The position numbers and the translations under genes are program-made. From positions 2,073,111 to 2,137,110 of the forward strand of contig LR594584.1 of the NCBI GenBank assembly GCA_901538445.1: 64,000 bases of DNA, read 5' to 3'. This document shows, piece after piece, positions 1 to 8,336 of this stretch; within the stretch, counting starts at the first letter, position 1; each line of letters begins with the position of its first letter. The DNA comes from Gemmataceae bacterium (GTDB lineage Bacteria > Planctomycetota > Planctomycetia > Gemmatales > Gemmataceae). The notes under the pieces are model-generated. The model did no database searches and had not been told where the DNA came from. It saw only the letters and a list, made by a program, of their open reading frames with translations.

Positions 1-450
1 GGACTTCGGGCCGTCCGACGACGGGGGGCCGGGCGGTACGGGTACACCCACGCCGACCGCGGGCAGTCGGTTCGGGTCGCGGTCGTGGTCGCCCACAAGA
101 GCTACCGCCACGCCCGGACCGGGCGGCGGCACACCCGCAAGCTGCTGTACCTGACGTGGCGTGTGGGCGGCGGACCGGTCGCCGTTCGGGATCTGTACCG
201 AACCCGGTTCGGGATCGAGAGCAGCTACCGCCAACTCGGCGAGGCGCGCCCTCGAACCGCCTGCCGGGACGGGGTGGTGCGGCTGTTGTGGGTGGCGCTG
301 GGGCTGATCATCCGCAACGCCTGGGTGTGGGCCAACCGGGGCGAGACGCGGCCGTGGTCGCTCGCCTCGACCCGGCTCATCCTGCTGCTGGACATCCTGG
401 TCACCTTCACCCGTCAAACGACCGACCTCCAACCAAGACCCGCAACTTGA
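1..450 (+). CDS. Transposase C-terminal part, IS4-like (cut by window edge)
   Basis: The reading frame is open from base 1 and ends at TGA 448-450, so only the last 149 codons are visible. The stretch YRTRFGIESSYRQ (about 200-240) fits the Y-(2)-R-(3)-E signature around the third catalytic acidic residue of IS4-family DDE transposases, which cut and join the ends of their insertion sequence. The rest of the tail is the usual Arg-rich and hydrophobic end. The terminal inverted repeat of the element was not identified. The next gene begins within about 50 bases, so the element ends close to it. It could be a complete copy extending to the left or a remnant. Confidence 0.7.
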   Translation, partial: GLRAVRRRGAGRYGYTHADRGQSVRVAVVVAHKSYRHARTGRRHTRKLLYLTWRVGGGPVAVRDLYRTRFGIESSYRQLGEARPRTACRDGVVRLLWVALGLIIRNAWVWANRGETRPWSLASTRLILLLDILVTFTRQTTDLQPRPAT

Positions 451-502
451 AACTACTGGATTCGGTATGAGGCACTCTCCCCCGGTATCGCGGAGCCGCG
501 CC

Positions 503-1468
503 ATGTTCCCCGCCGTTGTCGTCCTCGGGTTCGCACTCCCGGTCCCGCAGCCGCCGTCGCCGGCGCGGGCGGCCGTCGCGGCGGCGCTGCCGAAGCTCAC
601 CGCCGGCATGCGGGGCCACGCCGAGCAGAAGACGTGCTTCGCGTGCCACAACCAGGCGTACCCGCTGCTGGCGCTGTCGGCGGCGCGGGCCGCGGGGCAC
701 GAGGTGCCGCGCGAGTTCCTCAAGGCGCAGGGCGAGCACATCGCCGGGTTCCTCGCGGCGAACAAGGACCGGTTCCGCGACGGCCGCGGGACCGGCGGCG
801 CGGCCGCGACCGCGTCGTTCGCGCTGGTCGCCCTCGAACTCGCCGGGTACGAGCCCGACGACGCCACCGCCGCGGCCGCCGAGTACCTCGCGAAGTTCCC
901 CGGCGACCGCGACCACTGGCGGACCACGTCGACCCGGCCGCCGACCGAGGCGAGCGACTTCACGGTCACCTACACGTCGATGCGGGCGCTGCGGAAGTAC
1001 GGCGCGGCCGCGGACCGCGACCTCGTCACCCGGCGGCGCGACGCGGCCCGCGAGTGGCTCGTGAAGACCCCGGCGAAGGACACCGAGGACCGCGCGTTCC
1101 GGTTGCTGGGGCTGAAGGAGAGCGGCGCGCCCGAGAGGGAGGTCGCCGCGGCCGCGTTCGACCTGGTGAAGGCGCAGCACGCGGGCGGCGGGTGGGCGCA
1201 ACTCGACGGCGGCGAGCCCGACGCCTACGCGACCGGCGAGGCACTGTACGCACTGCACCACGCCGGCGGCATGAAGGCCGACGCGCCGGCGTACCGGGCC
1301 GGAGTGTCGTTCCTGCTCAAGACGCAGCGGGCCGACGGCACGTGGCGGGTGAAGACCCGGAGCAAGCCGTTCCAGCCGTACTACGAGAGCGGGTTCCCGC
1401 ACGAGAAGGACCAGTTCATCTCGATCGCCGCGACCGGCTGGGCGGCCGCCGCGCTGGCGGTGAGGTGA
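503..1468 (+). CDS. Secreted protein with terpenoid-cyclase-like (alpha/alpha toroid) fold and CxxCH motif
   Basis: A 321-residue protein with an N-terminal signal peptide (hydrophobic core VVVLGFALPV, cleavage near PARA). Near residue 45 it has CFACH, a c-type haem-binding motif. The body has repeats of the prenyltransferase/squalene-oxidase kind, for example a QRADGTW near residue 280. The start at 503 is preferred because GGAG precedes it and the signal peptide begins there; an in-frame ATG at 467 would add 12 residues. Planctomycetes carry many such exported toroid proteins of unknown substrate. The single CxxCH may bind haem or be structural. Exact function is unknown. Confidence 0.75.
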   Translation: MFPAVVVLGFALPVPQPPSPARAAVAAALPKLTAGMRGHAEQKTCFACHNQAYPLLALSAARAAGHEVPREFLKAQGEHIAGFLAANKDRFRDGRGTGGAAATASFALVALELAGYEPDDATAAAAEYLAKFPGDRDHWRTTSTRPPTEASDFTVTYTSMRALRKYGAAADRDLVTRRRDAAREWLVKTPAKDTEDRAFRLLGLKESGAPEREVAAAAFDLVKAQHAGGGWAQLDGGEPDAYATGEALYALHHAGGMKADAPAYRAGVSFLLKTQRADGTWRVKTRSKPFQPYYESGFPHEKDQFISIAATGWAAAALAVR

Positions 1469-1480
1469 GCGGCCGGCGCG

Positions 1481-1557
1481 GCTTCGGGGCGAGCCGTGTG
1501 TGTCAGCACACGGGTTTGCGTTCACCCGTGTGTTGACACACACGGCTCGCCCGAAGC
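1481..1557. repeat. Inverted repeat family A, copy 1
   Basis: Arms of about 34 bases (1481-1515 and 1524-1557) are near-perfect complements with an 8-base loop. The core of the arm is GCGAGCCGTGTGTGTCA. The element lies between convergent genes, so it could end transcription in both directions, but there is no T-run. Closely related copies lie at 12623-12690 and 27403-27470. Confidence 0.85.
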
Positions 1558-1560
1558 GGT

Positions 1561-1959
1561 TCACTTCGCGTCGCTGAGCTGGATCGTCATCTCGTTGACC
1601 CCCGGCTTCAACTCGAACGGCTGGTTCTTGAGCGGCCGGAACGCCTCGGGCTTCCCCTTCTCGCCCTTGACGACGAGCGTCGCCCAGTACTTGCCCACCT
1701 CGACCGGGTCGGCCTCGGTGCGGGCGTACGCGCCGCCGCCGACGGCCGGCAGGTCGGAGTACGCGCCGGCCCCGCCGTCCACGTAGATCCGCAGCGCCGA
1801 CTTCTCGCCGGGCTTGTCGGTGTACGGCGACCCGTCGGGGTTCGTGACGGTCAACCGCACCGGGGCTTTTTCGAGCGGCTTCTCGGCCTTGGGGCCGCAC
1901 CCGAGCGCAAGGCAAAGGGCCGCGCCCACGAGGGCGCGGCGAACGGAGTACGTCGGCAT
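1561..1959 (-). CDS. Small lipoprotein downstream of a DUF1559 protein
   Basis: A 132-residue protein with a lipoprotein signal peptide (basic start, hydrophobic stretch, lipobox LALGC near residue 20), so it is probably anchored in a membrane facing the periplasm. The mature part looks like a single beta-sandwich of the carboxypeptidase-regulatory type (RLTVTNPDGSPY). It lies 47 bases downstream of the DUF1559 gene on the same strand, a pairing that is very common in planctomycetes. The two are likely cotranscribed and probably act together at the cell surface. Precise role unknown. Confidence 0.8.
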   Translation of the reverse strand: MPTYSVRRALVGAALCLALGCGPKAEKPLEKAPVRLTVTNPDGSPYTDKPGEKSALRIYVDGGAGAYSDLPAVGGGAYARTEADPVEVGKYWATLVVKGEKGKPEAFRPLKNQPFELKPGVNEMTIQLSDAK

Positions 1960-2006
1960 GGGATTGGTTCGCGTCGGTAGGGGACGGGCGACGGGTGGGG
2001 CCGGGG

Positions 2007-3014
2007 TCACTCCTGGAGGTCGGTCTCGCCGCCGTTCCAGGTGATCCAGGCGATCAGCGCCGAGCCCGCGACGCGGTTGTTGATGGTCCGCACGCTCCCG
2101 TCGCACATGCCGAACAGGCCCGTGCCGCTCGCGTACGGCGAGCCCCACTTGTACACGGTGTACTGGGCCACGTTCGTGGACTGGTTGTCGGGGATGATGC
2201 CGTAGCTCCCGACGTGCCAGCCCGGCATCGGGTGGCGGATGCCGGGGACGGTGACCGGCGACCCGGCCGAGAGGTTGGCGATGAAGTCGATCTCGCCGCT
2301 GGTGGCGCACCGGATGGTGCCGCTGCCGGCCGCGTCCGGGTAGCCCCAGGTCGCGTTGATCGGCAGGTCGAACTGGGCGAACGTGCCGTCCGGCTTGACC
2401 CCGCGGGTGGCGTACATGACCGCCGGGAGCGACTTCACCCCGGCGAAAATGGTGGAGCTGGTGCCGTCGCCCGAGGTGATCTTCCCGAGCGTGTTCGAGT
2501 ACTTCGCGTCGTTCAGCGTGTACCGCGGCGACGCGCCGGTGCCGTTGTCCTTGACGCTCGCCGACCACCCGAGGAGCAGGCCGTTGGCGGCGTAGTCCGT
2601 GACCGGCCCGTTCGCCGCGCTGTCGGTGAGGCCCGGCAGGCCCGAGACCACGCCCGTGCCCCCCCGGGCGGGGTCGAGGTACGTCTTGATAGGCACGGTG
2701 TACGAGTAGCTCGTGTACAGGTTGTTCTGCTCGATGAACGGCAGAATCTTGAACATCCAGCTGCAGTTGTCCGCGTTGGTCCCGTTCGCGGCCGGGGTGA
2801 CCCGCCACGAGCCGTCGGTCGGCAGGGTGCCGCGGGCGTCGTGGTAGCTCTGCGCCGCGAGCGCGATCTGCTTGAGGTTGTTCTGGCTCTGCGACCGGGC
2901 GGCGGCCTCGCGGACCTTCTGGACCGCGGGGAGCAGGAGCCCGATCAGGATGGCGATGATGGCGATGACCACGAGCAACTCGATCAGCGTGAACGCCGAA
3001 CGTGCGGTCCGCAT
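2007..3014 (-). CDS. DUF1559 prepilin-like protein
   Basis: A 335-residue protein beginning with a type IV prepilin-type N-terminus: a short basic leader, then the [20 protein letters not shown] helix with the conserved E at position +5 of the cleavage site. A prepilin peptidase should cut before F. The rest is the large DUF1559 domain, amplified in planctomycetes, ending with the C-terminal DG motif ([10 protein letters not shown]). ATG 3014 is chosen because it gives the canonical leader. The protein probably assembles as a pseudopilin-like surface component. It heads a two-gene unit with the lipoprotein. Confidence 0.92.
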   Translation of the reverse strand: MRTARSAFTLIELLVVIAIIAILIGLLLPAVQKVREAAARSQSQNNLKQIALAAQSYHDARGTLPTDGSWRVTPAANGTNADNCSWMFKILPFIEQNNLYTSYSYTVPIKTYLDPARGGTGVVSGLPGLTDSAANGPVTDYAANGLLLGWSASVKDNGTGASPRYTLNDAKYSNTLGKITSGDGTSSTIFAGVKSLPAVMYATRGVKPDGTFAQFDLPINATWGYPDAAGSGTIRCATSGEIDFIANLSAGSPVTVPGIRHPMPGWHVGSYGIIPDNQSTNVAQYTVYKWGSPYASGTGLFGMCDGSVRTINNRVAGSALIAWITWNGGETDLQE

Positions 3015-3113
3015 GGGATGAGTCTCGGGGCGAAGGGGAGGAATGTGGCCCGAACCGGGCGCGAGGGCCCGGCAACGAGCGAATAGCCCCACTTCGGCGG
3101 CGTCCCACGGGAG

Positions 3114-3142
3114 AAATGAAGATTTTTTGAGGGCGGTGTCAA
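3114..3142 (-). promoter_or_regulatory. Possible promoter of the DUF1559 gene
   Basis: On the minus strand TTGACA (3137-3142) is followed after 17 bases by TCATTT (3114-3119), with an A-rich tract between them. The -35 box is perfect but the -10 box is weak. The site lies about 100 bases upstream of the DUF1559 start. Confidence 0.35.
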
Positions 3143-3173
3143 GAGTTCCGACGAGCGGGCACTTGGCCCGACC

Positions 3174-3238
3174 GCGAGCGGCGCGGCGTGAACCGGCCGG
3201 TGGCGTCAACCTCCCGGCGGGCTCGCCGCGCCGCTCGC
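3174..3238. repeat. Inverted repeat family F, copy 1
   Basis: The outer arms GCGAGCGGCGCGGCG (3174-3188) and CGCCGCGCCGCTCGC (3224-3238) are complementary, with a looser GC-rich pairing of the CCGGCGGG type inside. Related copies lie at 13643-13710 and 42563-42632. It sits between two minus-strand genes. Confidence 0.7.
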
Positions 3239-3253
3239 AGTTCCGCGTTCCGG

Positions 3254-3511
3254 TCAGTCGCCGCCGCCGTACTCGGGCTCGGGGTAGCCGTCGTCGTCGT
3301 ACGAGTCGTACCGCCGGGCCGGCCACGGGACCGCGACCGGGGTCCGCACGTCGGGCGCGGGCGACGCGGAGCGCGCGGGGATCAGCTTGAGGCGGATGGG
3401 GAGGCTCCCGCCGCCCGGCCGCTCGATGTTCACGGACACCTCTTGCTCTTCCGTCAGCAGGAAGCCAACGGGCACGACGACCCGGAGTTCGCCAGTTTCG
3501 AGATCGACCAT
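3254..3511 (-). CDS. Small hypothetical protein with acidic tail
   Basis: An 85-residue protein of unknown function. The first half looks like a small beta-rich unit ([22 protein letters not shown]), followed by a Pro/Ala linker and an acidic Tyr/Asp tail ([16 protein letters not shown]). There is no signal peptide. ATG 3511 is preferred over upstream in-frame starts because AGAGGG precedes it and the upstream codons look non-coding. Confidence 0.55.
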   Translation of the reverse strand: MVDLETGELRVVVPVGFLLTEEQEVSVNIERPGGGSLPIRLKLIPARSASPAPDVRTPVAVPWPARRYDSYDDDGYPEPEYGGGD

Positions 3512-3974
3512 CGATGCACCCTCTGCGAAAAGAGATGAGAGGTGGCGACGCCGGTGCGCGGCGTCATCGCGGCGGCGGTGCGGTCGGGGCCGACCGCCGC
3601 ACTGGGCGAGGCGTTGTGGGACGGCAGGGAGAGGAGTCCCGCCGCTCGGAAGTCCCACGGTGACGGGTACTCAAAAGAATACCATCGCCGCGGTCGGGTG
3701 GGAAGCGCCTTGGGCGTTTTTTGGGAAGGCACGTCGCGGGTCGGCTTCGGTCCGGTCACACCAAGACTAGCGTGTGTGCGGCCGCCCCGGAGCCCGGGTG
3801 CAGCGGAAATGCGGAACGAAGTGCCCCGCCGCGGACCGGTGACGCCGCGTGGCGAACGGGGGCAAAATCGGGCGAGAATCCGGTTCCGCGTGGGCCTCAC
3901 CGGCGTCTCAACGGGTGCGGACTGCCTTTCATCGATCGGGTGTCCTCACGTCAACCCTTCTCACGGGTGCGGTC
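3512..3974. other. Gap without recognised gene between divergent genes
   Basis: This 463-base stretch separates a minus-strand and a plus-strand gene and must hold the promoters of both. Several frames stay open here, but they show the Arg/Pro-rich composition of non-coding GC-rich DNA. No RNA gene or long palindrome is seen. Confidence 0.5.
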
Positions 3975-6608
3975 ATGGCCACGGCCCGATTCCTGGTGCT
4001 GCCCGTCGCGGTTTTGGGCCTGTGCGCCGTCACGCACCACCGCCCGCGGGGTGCCGCCGAGACCGCCCAACCCGTTCTGCCGGATGTCCGCCTTGTCGCG
4101 GAAGGGGACGGAGCGGCCGCGGTCGCCCCGCTCCCCCGCGAGTGGCGGCCCGAGTTCCTTGTGGCCCGGTTCGGCGAAACCCGGCTACGGCACCCGTCGC
4201 CGGTGCGCTCCTGCGCGCTGACGCCCGACGGCCGGCGGCTCGCGACGACGACGCGGGGCGAGCGGGTCGTGCGCGTCTGGGACGTGCCGACCGCCCGCCT
4301 GCTCCGGTCGTTCGAACTGGACCCGCCAAAGACACGGTCGCTGACGCTGGTCGGCTTCGCGCCCGACGGCCGGCGGTTGGTGCTCGTGAGCCACGAGGCC
4401 GCGCGCCCGGACGGCTCCGGCGGGGGCTGGAACGAACCTGTCACGCTTGACGCCGAAACCGGGGCCGTCACCCGCTGGCACTGGGGCACAGCAGACCACG
4501 AACAGTTCCCTGTCTTGGCCGTTTCTCCGGTCGGGTCGCGGGTCGCGGGGATGTTCCCGAACGGCGACGTCGTCCTTTGGGACCTCGGCACGGGTCGGGA
4601 ACTCCGCCGACTCGGTCGCTTCGATGGGGTCTGGTTCCGCGACATGAGTGGGGTCTGCTTCTCCCCCGACGGGGCGCGCGTGGCGGCGTGGCGCGACAGG
4701 CGTGCGGTGTTCGTGGCCGCGACGGAGGGCCACGAATCCGGGGCGACCGTTCCGCTCGACTGCAACGACCGGAGTGTGTTTTGGGCCGCCTGGTCGCACC
4801 CCGAGCGGCTGGTGTGCGGGTCGCACGGAGGGCTTTGTACCCTCGACGTCGCGTCGGGCCGGGTACTCGACAGCAACCCGCGCGTGCCGGTACGCGGCGC
4901 GAGTGGCGGCGGACTGCTGTTCGCGCGACTCGGACTGTACGAGGGCCACGTCGCGGCCGTCGACCTTCGGACGCTCGCCACGGTCCCGGGCAAGGAGTTT
5001 CCCCACAACGGGCGAGACGAACTCGTGGCCGCGTCAGGCGACGGGAGCGTCCTGGCGCTCGCGTACGGGCACGCCGTGCGCCTGTACGACGTCCCCTCGG
5101 GAACCTCCCTCCACCCGGACCTCGACCGCCACCCGCCGGTGCCGCCCGACCGCCTCGACGTGTCGCCCGACGGGACGCGGCTCCTCACGGCGGGTCGCTT
5201 GACCAACACCTGGAGCCTCGCGGACGGTCGGCTCCTTGCGGCGTTGCAGGACGACCCCTACCGCAACCGGCCGCCCGCACCGCGCCTGTCCGACGACGGC
5301 CGCCGGGTCGCTGGCGGGTGGTTGCCGGACGGCCGGTTCCCGGTGCGGGACGCGGAGTCCGGGGCGGTGCTCCGGGCGTGGCCGCGGGGCGGCGGGCAGA
5401 ACGAGTGGAACCCGTCGGCCTCCGGGTTCACCCACGACGGCAAGGCGCTGGCGGTCGAGTACGCGACCGGTGATTGGTACGCGCTGGACCCCGTGAGCGG
5501 AGCGACCGCCCGCGTCGCGACCGGCCGGCCCGGGGTCTTTCACCTCGCCTCGCCGAGCGGCCGCCGCTTCGCGTCGTCGGGGTGGCAAGGGCTGTCGGTG
5601 GCGGTCGCGGACGGCGGTGCGGCCTGGGTCGAGTTGGAGTCGTACCGGAACCTCCAGGGGCCGCGGTGCGGACACTCGCCGCCGACGTGCGCCATCCCGG
5701 TCCGGTTCAGCCACGACCACCGCTGGCTCTTCGTGCGCGGGGTCGGGAGCTACCAGCTTTGGAACCTGGCTCGAACGCCGCCGCGGCGGACCGACGTCGG
5801 CGACGTCACCGGGGGCGGCGAGTGGTACGCGGCCGACGCCGCCTTCTCGCCCGACGGCCGGCTCCTCGCCGCGGTCTGTGCGGACCCCGATCCCGATCGG
5901 AACTGGGAGGATCCGGACGGCGATGAGCGGGAAATGCGGGCGCGGCACGTTCGGGTGTGGGAGACGGCGTCGGGCCGCGAGGTGGTCCGGTTCCGCCCGC
6001 CGGCCGGCGTGGCGGGCTGCGCGTTCTCGCGTGGCGGCACGCAACTCGTCCTCGCGCACAACGACACTACCATCGGCGTGTGGGACTACCGCGGCATCGA
6101 GGCGCGCGGCGTGACTCCGACCGCCGGCAACCCGTTCGACGCGCTAGCCAGCCACGACCCGAAGGTCGGGTACGGTGCGATCCACGCACTCGCCGGCGAC
6201 CCCAAGGCGGCCCTCACACTCCTCGCGGACCGGTTCCGGCCGACCAATCCCGCGACCGTCGCAGAACTGGTCGCCGGGCTGGGCCACGACTCCTTCACGG
6301 TTCGCGAGGAGTCCGAGCGGCGACTCACCGACCACGGGTGGGCGGCCTGCAAGCTCGTGCGAGAAGCGGCGGAACACTCGCCGAGTGCCGAGGTCCGGGA
6401 CCGAGCCATACGAGTACTCCGCCGCCTCGAAGGCACCGCGGTGCAATCGTCAGTGGAATATCTCCGGGCGGTGCGGGCGGTCGAGGTGCTGGAGCGGATC
6501 GGGTCGGCCGGGGCGCGCGAGTTGTTGGCGCGGTGGGCCGCTGACTACCCGGGCACGGTGCTCGGCATCGAGGCCGCCGCGGCGGCCGGGCGGGTGGCGC
6601 GAAAGTGA
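3975..6608 (+). CDS. Secreted WD40-repeat protein with C-terminal helical repeat domain
   Basis: An 877-residue protein with a signal peptide (TARFLVLPVAVLGLCAV). Most of it is WD40-type blades, recognisable by recurring units such as FAPDGRRLVL, FSPDGARVAAW and RVWDVPTARLL, enough for about two propellers. The last ~150 residues (from about NPFDALASHDP) are alpha-helical and HEAT-like. The same tail follows the WD40 part of the protein at 11276-12607. ATG 3975 is chosen because it begins the signal peptide. It is probably an exported binding scaffold; its partner is unknown. Confidence 0.82.
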   Translation: MATARFLVLPVAVLGLCAVTHHRPRGAAETAQPVLPDVRLVAEGDGAAAVAPLPREWRPEFLVARFGETRLRHPSPVRSCALTPDGRRLATTTRGERVVRVWDVPTARLLRSFELDPPKTRSLTLVGFAPDGRRLVLVSHEAARPDGSGGGWNEPVTLDAETGAVTRWHWGTADHEQFPVLAVSPVGSRVAGMFPNGDVVLWDLGTGRELRRLGRFDGVWFRDMSGVCFSPDGARVAAWRDRRAVFVAATEGHESGATVPLDCNDRSVFWAAWSHPERLVCGSHGGLCTLDVASGRVLDSNPRVPVRGASGGGLLFARLGLYEGHVAAVDLRTLATVPGKEFPHNGRDELVAASGDGSVLALAYGHAVRLYDVPSGTSLHPDLDRHPPVPPDRLDVSPDGTRLLTAGRLTNTWSLADGRLLAALQDDPYRNRPPAPRLSDDGRRVAGGWLPDGRFPVRDAESGAVLRAWPRGGGQNEWNPSASGFTHDGKALAVEYATGDWYALDPVSGATARVATGRPGVFHLASPSGRRFASSGWQGLSVAVADGGAAWVELESYRNLQGPRCGHSPPTCAIPVRFSHDHRWLFVRGVGSYQLWNLARTPPRRTDVGDVTGGGEWYAADAAFSPDGRLLAAVCADPDPDRNWEDPDGDEREMRARHVRVWETASGREVVRFRPPAGVAGCAFSRGGTQLVLAHNDTTIGVWDYRGIEARGVTPTAGNPFDALASHDPKVGYGAIHALAGDPKAALTLLADRFRPTNPATVAELVAGLGHDSFTVREESERRLTDHGWAACKLVREAAEHSPSAEVRDRAIRVLRRLEGTAVQSSVEYLRAVRAVEVLERIGSAGARELLARWAADYPGTVLGIEAAAAAGRVARK

Positions 6609-6734
6609 CCCATTTCAGGGCGGTTTCGGGGCTCCGGCCGTCGGCACATGTCGCGGCTTTACTTGACGTTAGCGGGCCGTGTGGTATCACACCACCAACC
6701 AGTCCGGCCGCACCAAAACCCGAGGGATCGCCTC

Positions 6735-7046
6735 ATGGCTCACGTCGTCACCGCCCCCTGCCACGACTGCAAATACACCGACTGCTGCGTCGTCTGCCCG
6801 GTGGAGTGCTTCTACCAGGACGAGAAGATGCTGTACATCGACCCGGTGGACTGCATCGACTGCGAGGCGTGCGTCCCCGAGTGCCCGGTCGAGGCCATCT
6901 ACTCCGAGGGCAACGTCCCGGCCCAGTGGAGCAGCTACGTCCAACTGAACTCCGAGCGGTCGGCCGCCCTCAAGACCGCCGGCGGCGACGCCCACATCAC
7001 CGAGAAGCAGGACGCCAAGGAAGGGCCGGAGTGCAAGAAGAAGTGA
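6735..7046 (+). CDS. fdxA: 7Fe ferredoxin (3Fe-4S/4Fe-4S), FdxA type
   Basis: A 103-residue small electron carrier of the cytoplasm. Its start, [14 protein letters not shown], closely follows FdxA-type ferredoxins. Cysteines at 9, 17, 21 and 50 fit the 3Fe-4S site. Cysteines 25, 40, 43 and 46 fit the 4Fe-4S site ([12 protein letters not shown]). C12 and C18 are extra. The C-terminus is charged and Lys-rich. The ferrochelatase gene follows on the same strand after a 170-base repeat, so a link to iron or haem metabolism is possible but not shown. Confidence 0.9.
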   Translation: MAHVVTAPCHDCKYTDCCVVCPVECFYQDEKMLYIDPVDCIDCEACVPECPVEAIYSEGNVPAQWSSYVQLNSERSAALKTAGGDAHITEKQDAKEGPECKKK

Positions 7047-7052
7047 CGACGT

Positions 7053-7221
7053 GCGGGGTGTTGGGAGCGTTGAGGAGTGTCGCGAGTGTTTGGTGCCGAG
7101 TGGTTTGCGGTTGGCGCTGAAGTCTACACTTGATGGGGGACGCGCGACCGCGGGACCACCCACAGAGCCGCACCGAAACACTCGCAACACTCCCCAACAC
7201 TCCCAACACTCGACACCCCGC
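7053..7221. repeat. Inverted repeat family L between ferredoxin and hemH
   Basis: The left arm (7053-7096, GGGGTGTTGGGAGCGTTGAG) and the right arm (7171-7221, ending in AACACTCGACACCCCGC) are imperfect complements built from short words such as GTGTTGGGAG and CGAGTGTTTGG. The palindrome ends directly at the ferrochelatase start codon, so it covers its leader and ribosome-binding region. Confidence 0.75.
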
Positions 7222-8196
7222 ATGACCGGCCTCCTCCTCATCCAGCTCGGCACCCCGGACGCGCCCACGTACCGCGGCCTGCTCCCGTACCTCCGCCAGT
7301 TCCTCTCCGACCCGCGCGTCATCGAGGTGCCGCGGGCCATCTGGCTCCCGCTCCTGTACCTCCGCATCCTCCCGTTCCGGTCCGGCGCGTCGGCCGCCAA
7401 GTACCGCCGCGTCTGGGACGAGAAGACCGGCTCCCCGCTCCTGCACTACACGAAGCGGCAGACGGAACTCGTGCAGCAGCACTTCCCCGGCGTGCCCGTG
7501 CGGTTCGGCATGATGATCGGCAACCCGCCCCTGAAGCGGGTGCTGCACGAGATGATCGAGTCGGGCGTGGACCGGGTCGTGGCGCTGCCGATGTTCCCGC
7601 AGTACTCCGCGACCACCAGCGCCAGCGCCACCGACGTGCTGTTCAAGGCGCTGATGGGCGAGCGGCGCGTGCCGGCCGTCCGCGTGGTGCCGCCGTACTA
7701 CGACCACCCGGCGTACCTCGACGCGGTCGAGGCCGTCATCCGCGACGACCTCGCGAAGCTGCCGTGGGAGCCCGAGCACGTCGTCGTCAGCTTCCACGGC
7801 ATCCCGCAGAGCTACGCCCAGAAGGGCGACCCGTACGCCACGCACGTCGTCCGCACCACCCGGGCGCTCGTGAAGCGGTTCGGCTGGAAGCGGGACTACT
7901 GGACGCAGACGTACCAGTCGCGGTTCGGCCGGTCCGCGTGGCTCAAGCCGTACACCGACGACGTGCTGGCGAACCTCGCCAAGAAGGGCGTGAAGCGGGT
8001 GTACGTCGCACTGCCGGGGTTCACCGCCGACTGCCTGGAGACGATCGACGAGATCGGGCTCGAGAGCCGCGAGGTGTTCGAGCACGCCGGCGGCGAGCAC
8101 CTGAAGAACGGGACGTGCCTGAACGACCACCCCCGGTGGATCGAGGCGATGGCCCGCATCCTCCGCGAGGAGGGGACCGGGTGGCTGAAGACTTGA
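7222..8196 (+). CDS. hemH: Ferrochelatase
   Basis: A 324-residue enzyme that inserts ferrous iron into protoporphyrin IX (or a coproporphyrin), the last part of haem synthesis. Visible family motifs are GLLLIQLGTPDAP at the N-terminus, SFHGIP with the metal-binding His around residue 192, and GFTADCLETIDEI with the conserved Glu near residue 275. The length fits the family. The ATG at 7222 begins exactly at the family N-terminus. The start lies directly at the end of a long palindrome and lacks a clear Shine-Dalgarno sequence. Confidence 0.96.
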   Translation: MTGLLLIQLGTPDAPTYRGLLPYLRQFLSDPRVIEVPRAIWLPLLYLRILPFRSGASAAKYRRVWDEKTGSPLLHYTKRQTELVQQHFPGVPVRFGMMIGNPPLKRVLHEMIESGVDRVVALPMFPQYSATTSASATDVLFKALMGERRVPAVRVVPPYYDHPAYLDAVEAVIRDDLAKLPWEPEHVVVSFHGIPQSYAQKGDPYATHVVRTTRALVKRFGWKRDYWTQTYQSRFGRSAWLKPYTDDVLANLAKKGVKRVYVALPGFTADCLETIDEIGLESREVFEHAGGEHLKNGTCLNDHPRWIEAMARILREEGTGWLKT

Positions 8197-8242
8197 GGTC
8201 TTGCGGGGGCGTGGTGCCAGGTTCGATGGATTCGTGTCCGTT

Positions 8243-8313
8243 CTGTAGCCGGCCTCTGTGAGGCCGGGCCTGTGCGAGTCCCAGAGGCCCGGCCTCACAG
8301 AGGCCGGCGACAG
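8243..8313. repeat. Inverted repeat family B, copy 1
   Basis: Arms of about 29 bases around a short loop; the arm core is CTGTAGCCGGCCTCTGTGAG. It lies between the convergent hemH and peptidase genes. Copies with nearly identical arms occur at 11109-11179 and 34188-34258. Confidence 0.88.
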
Positions 8314-8336
8314 TGCGGCCTCAACCGGACCCGGCA

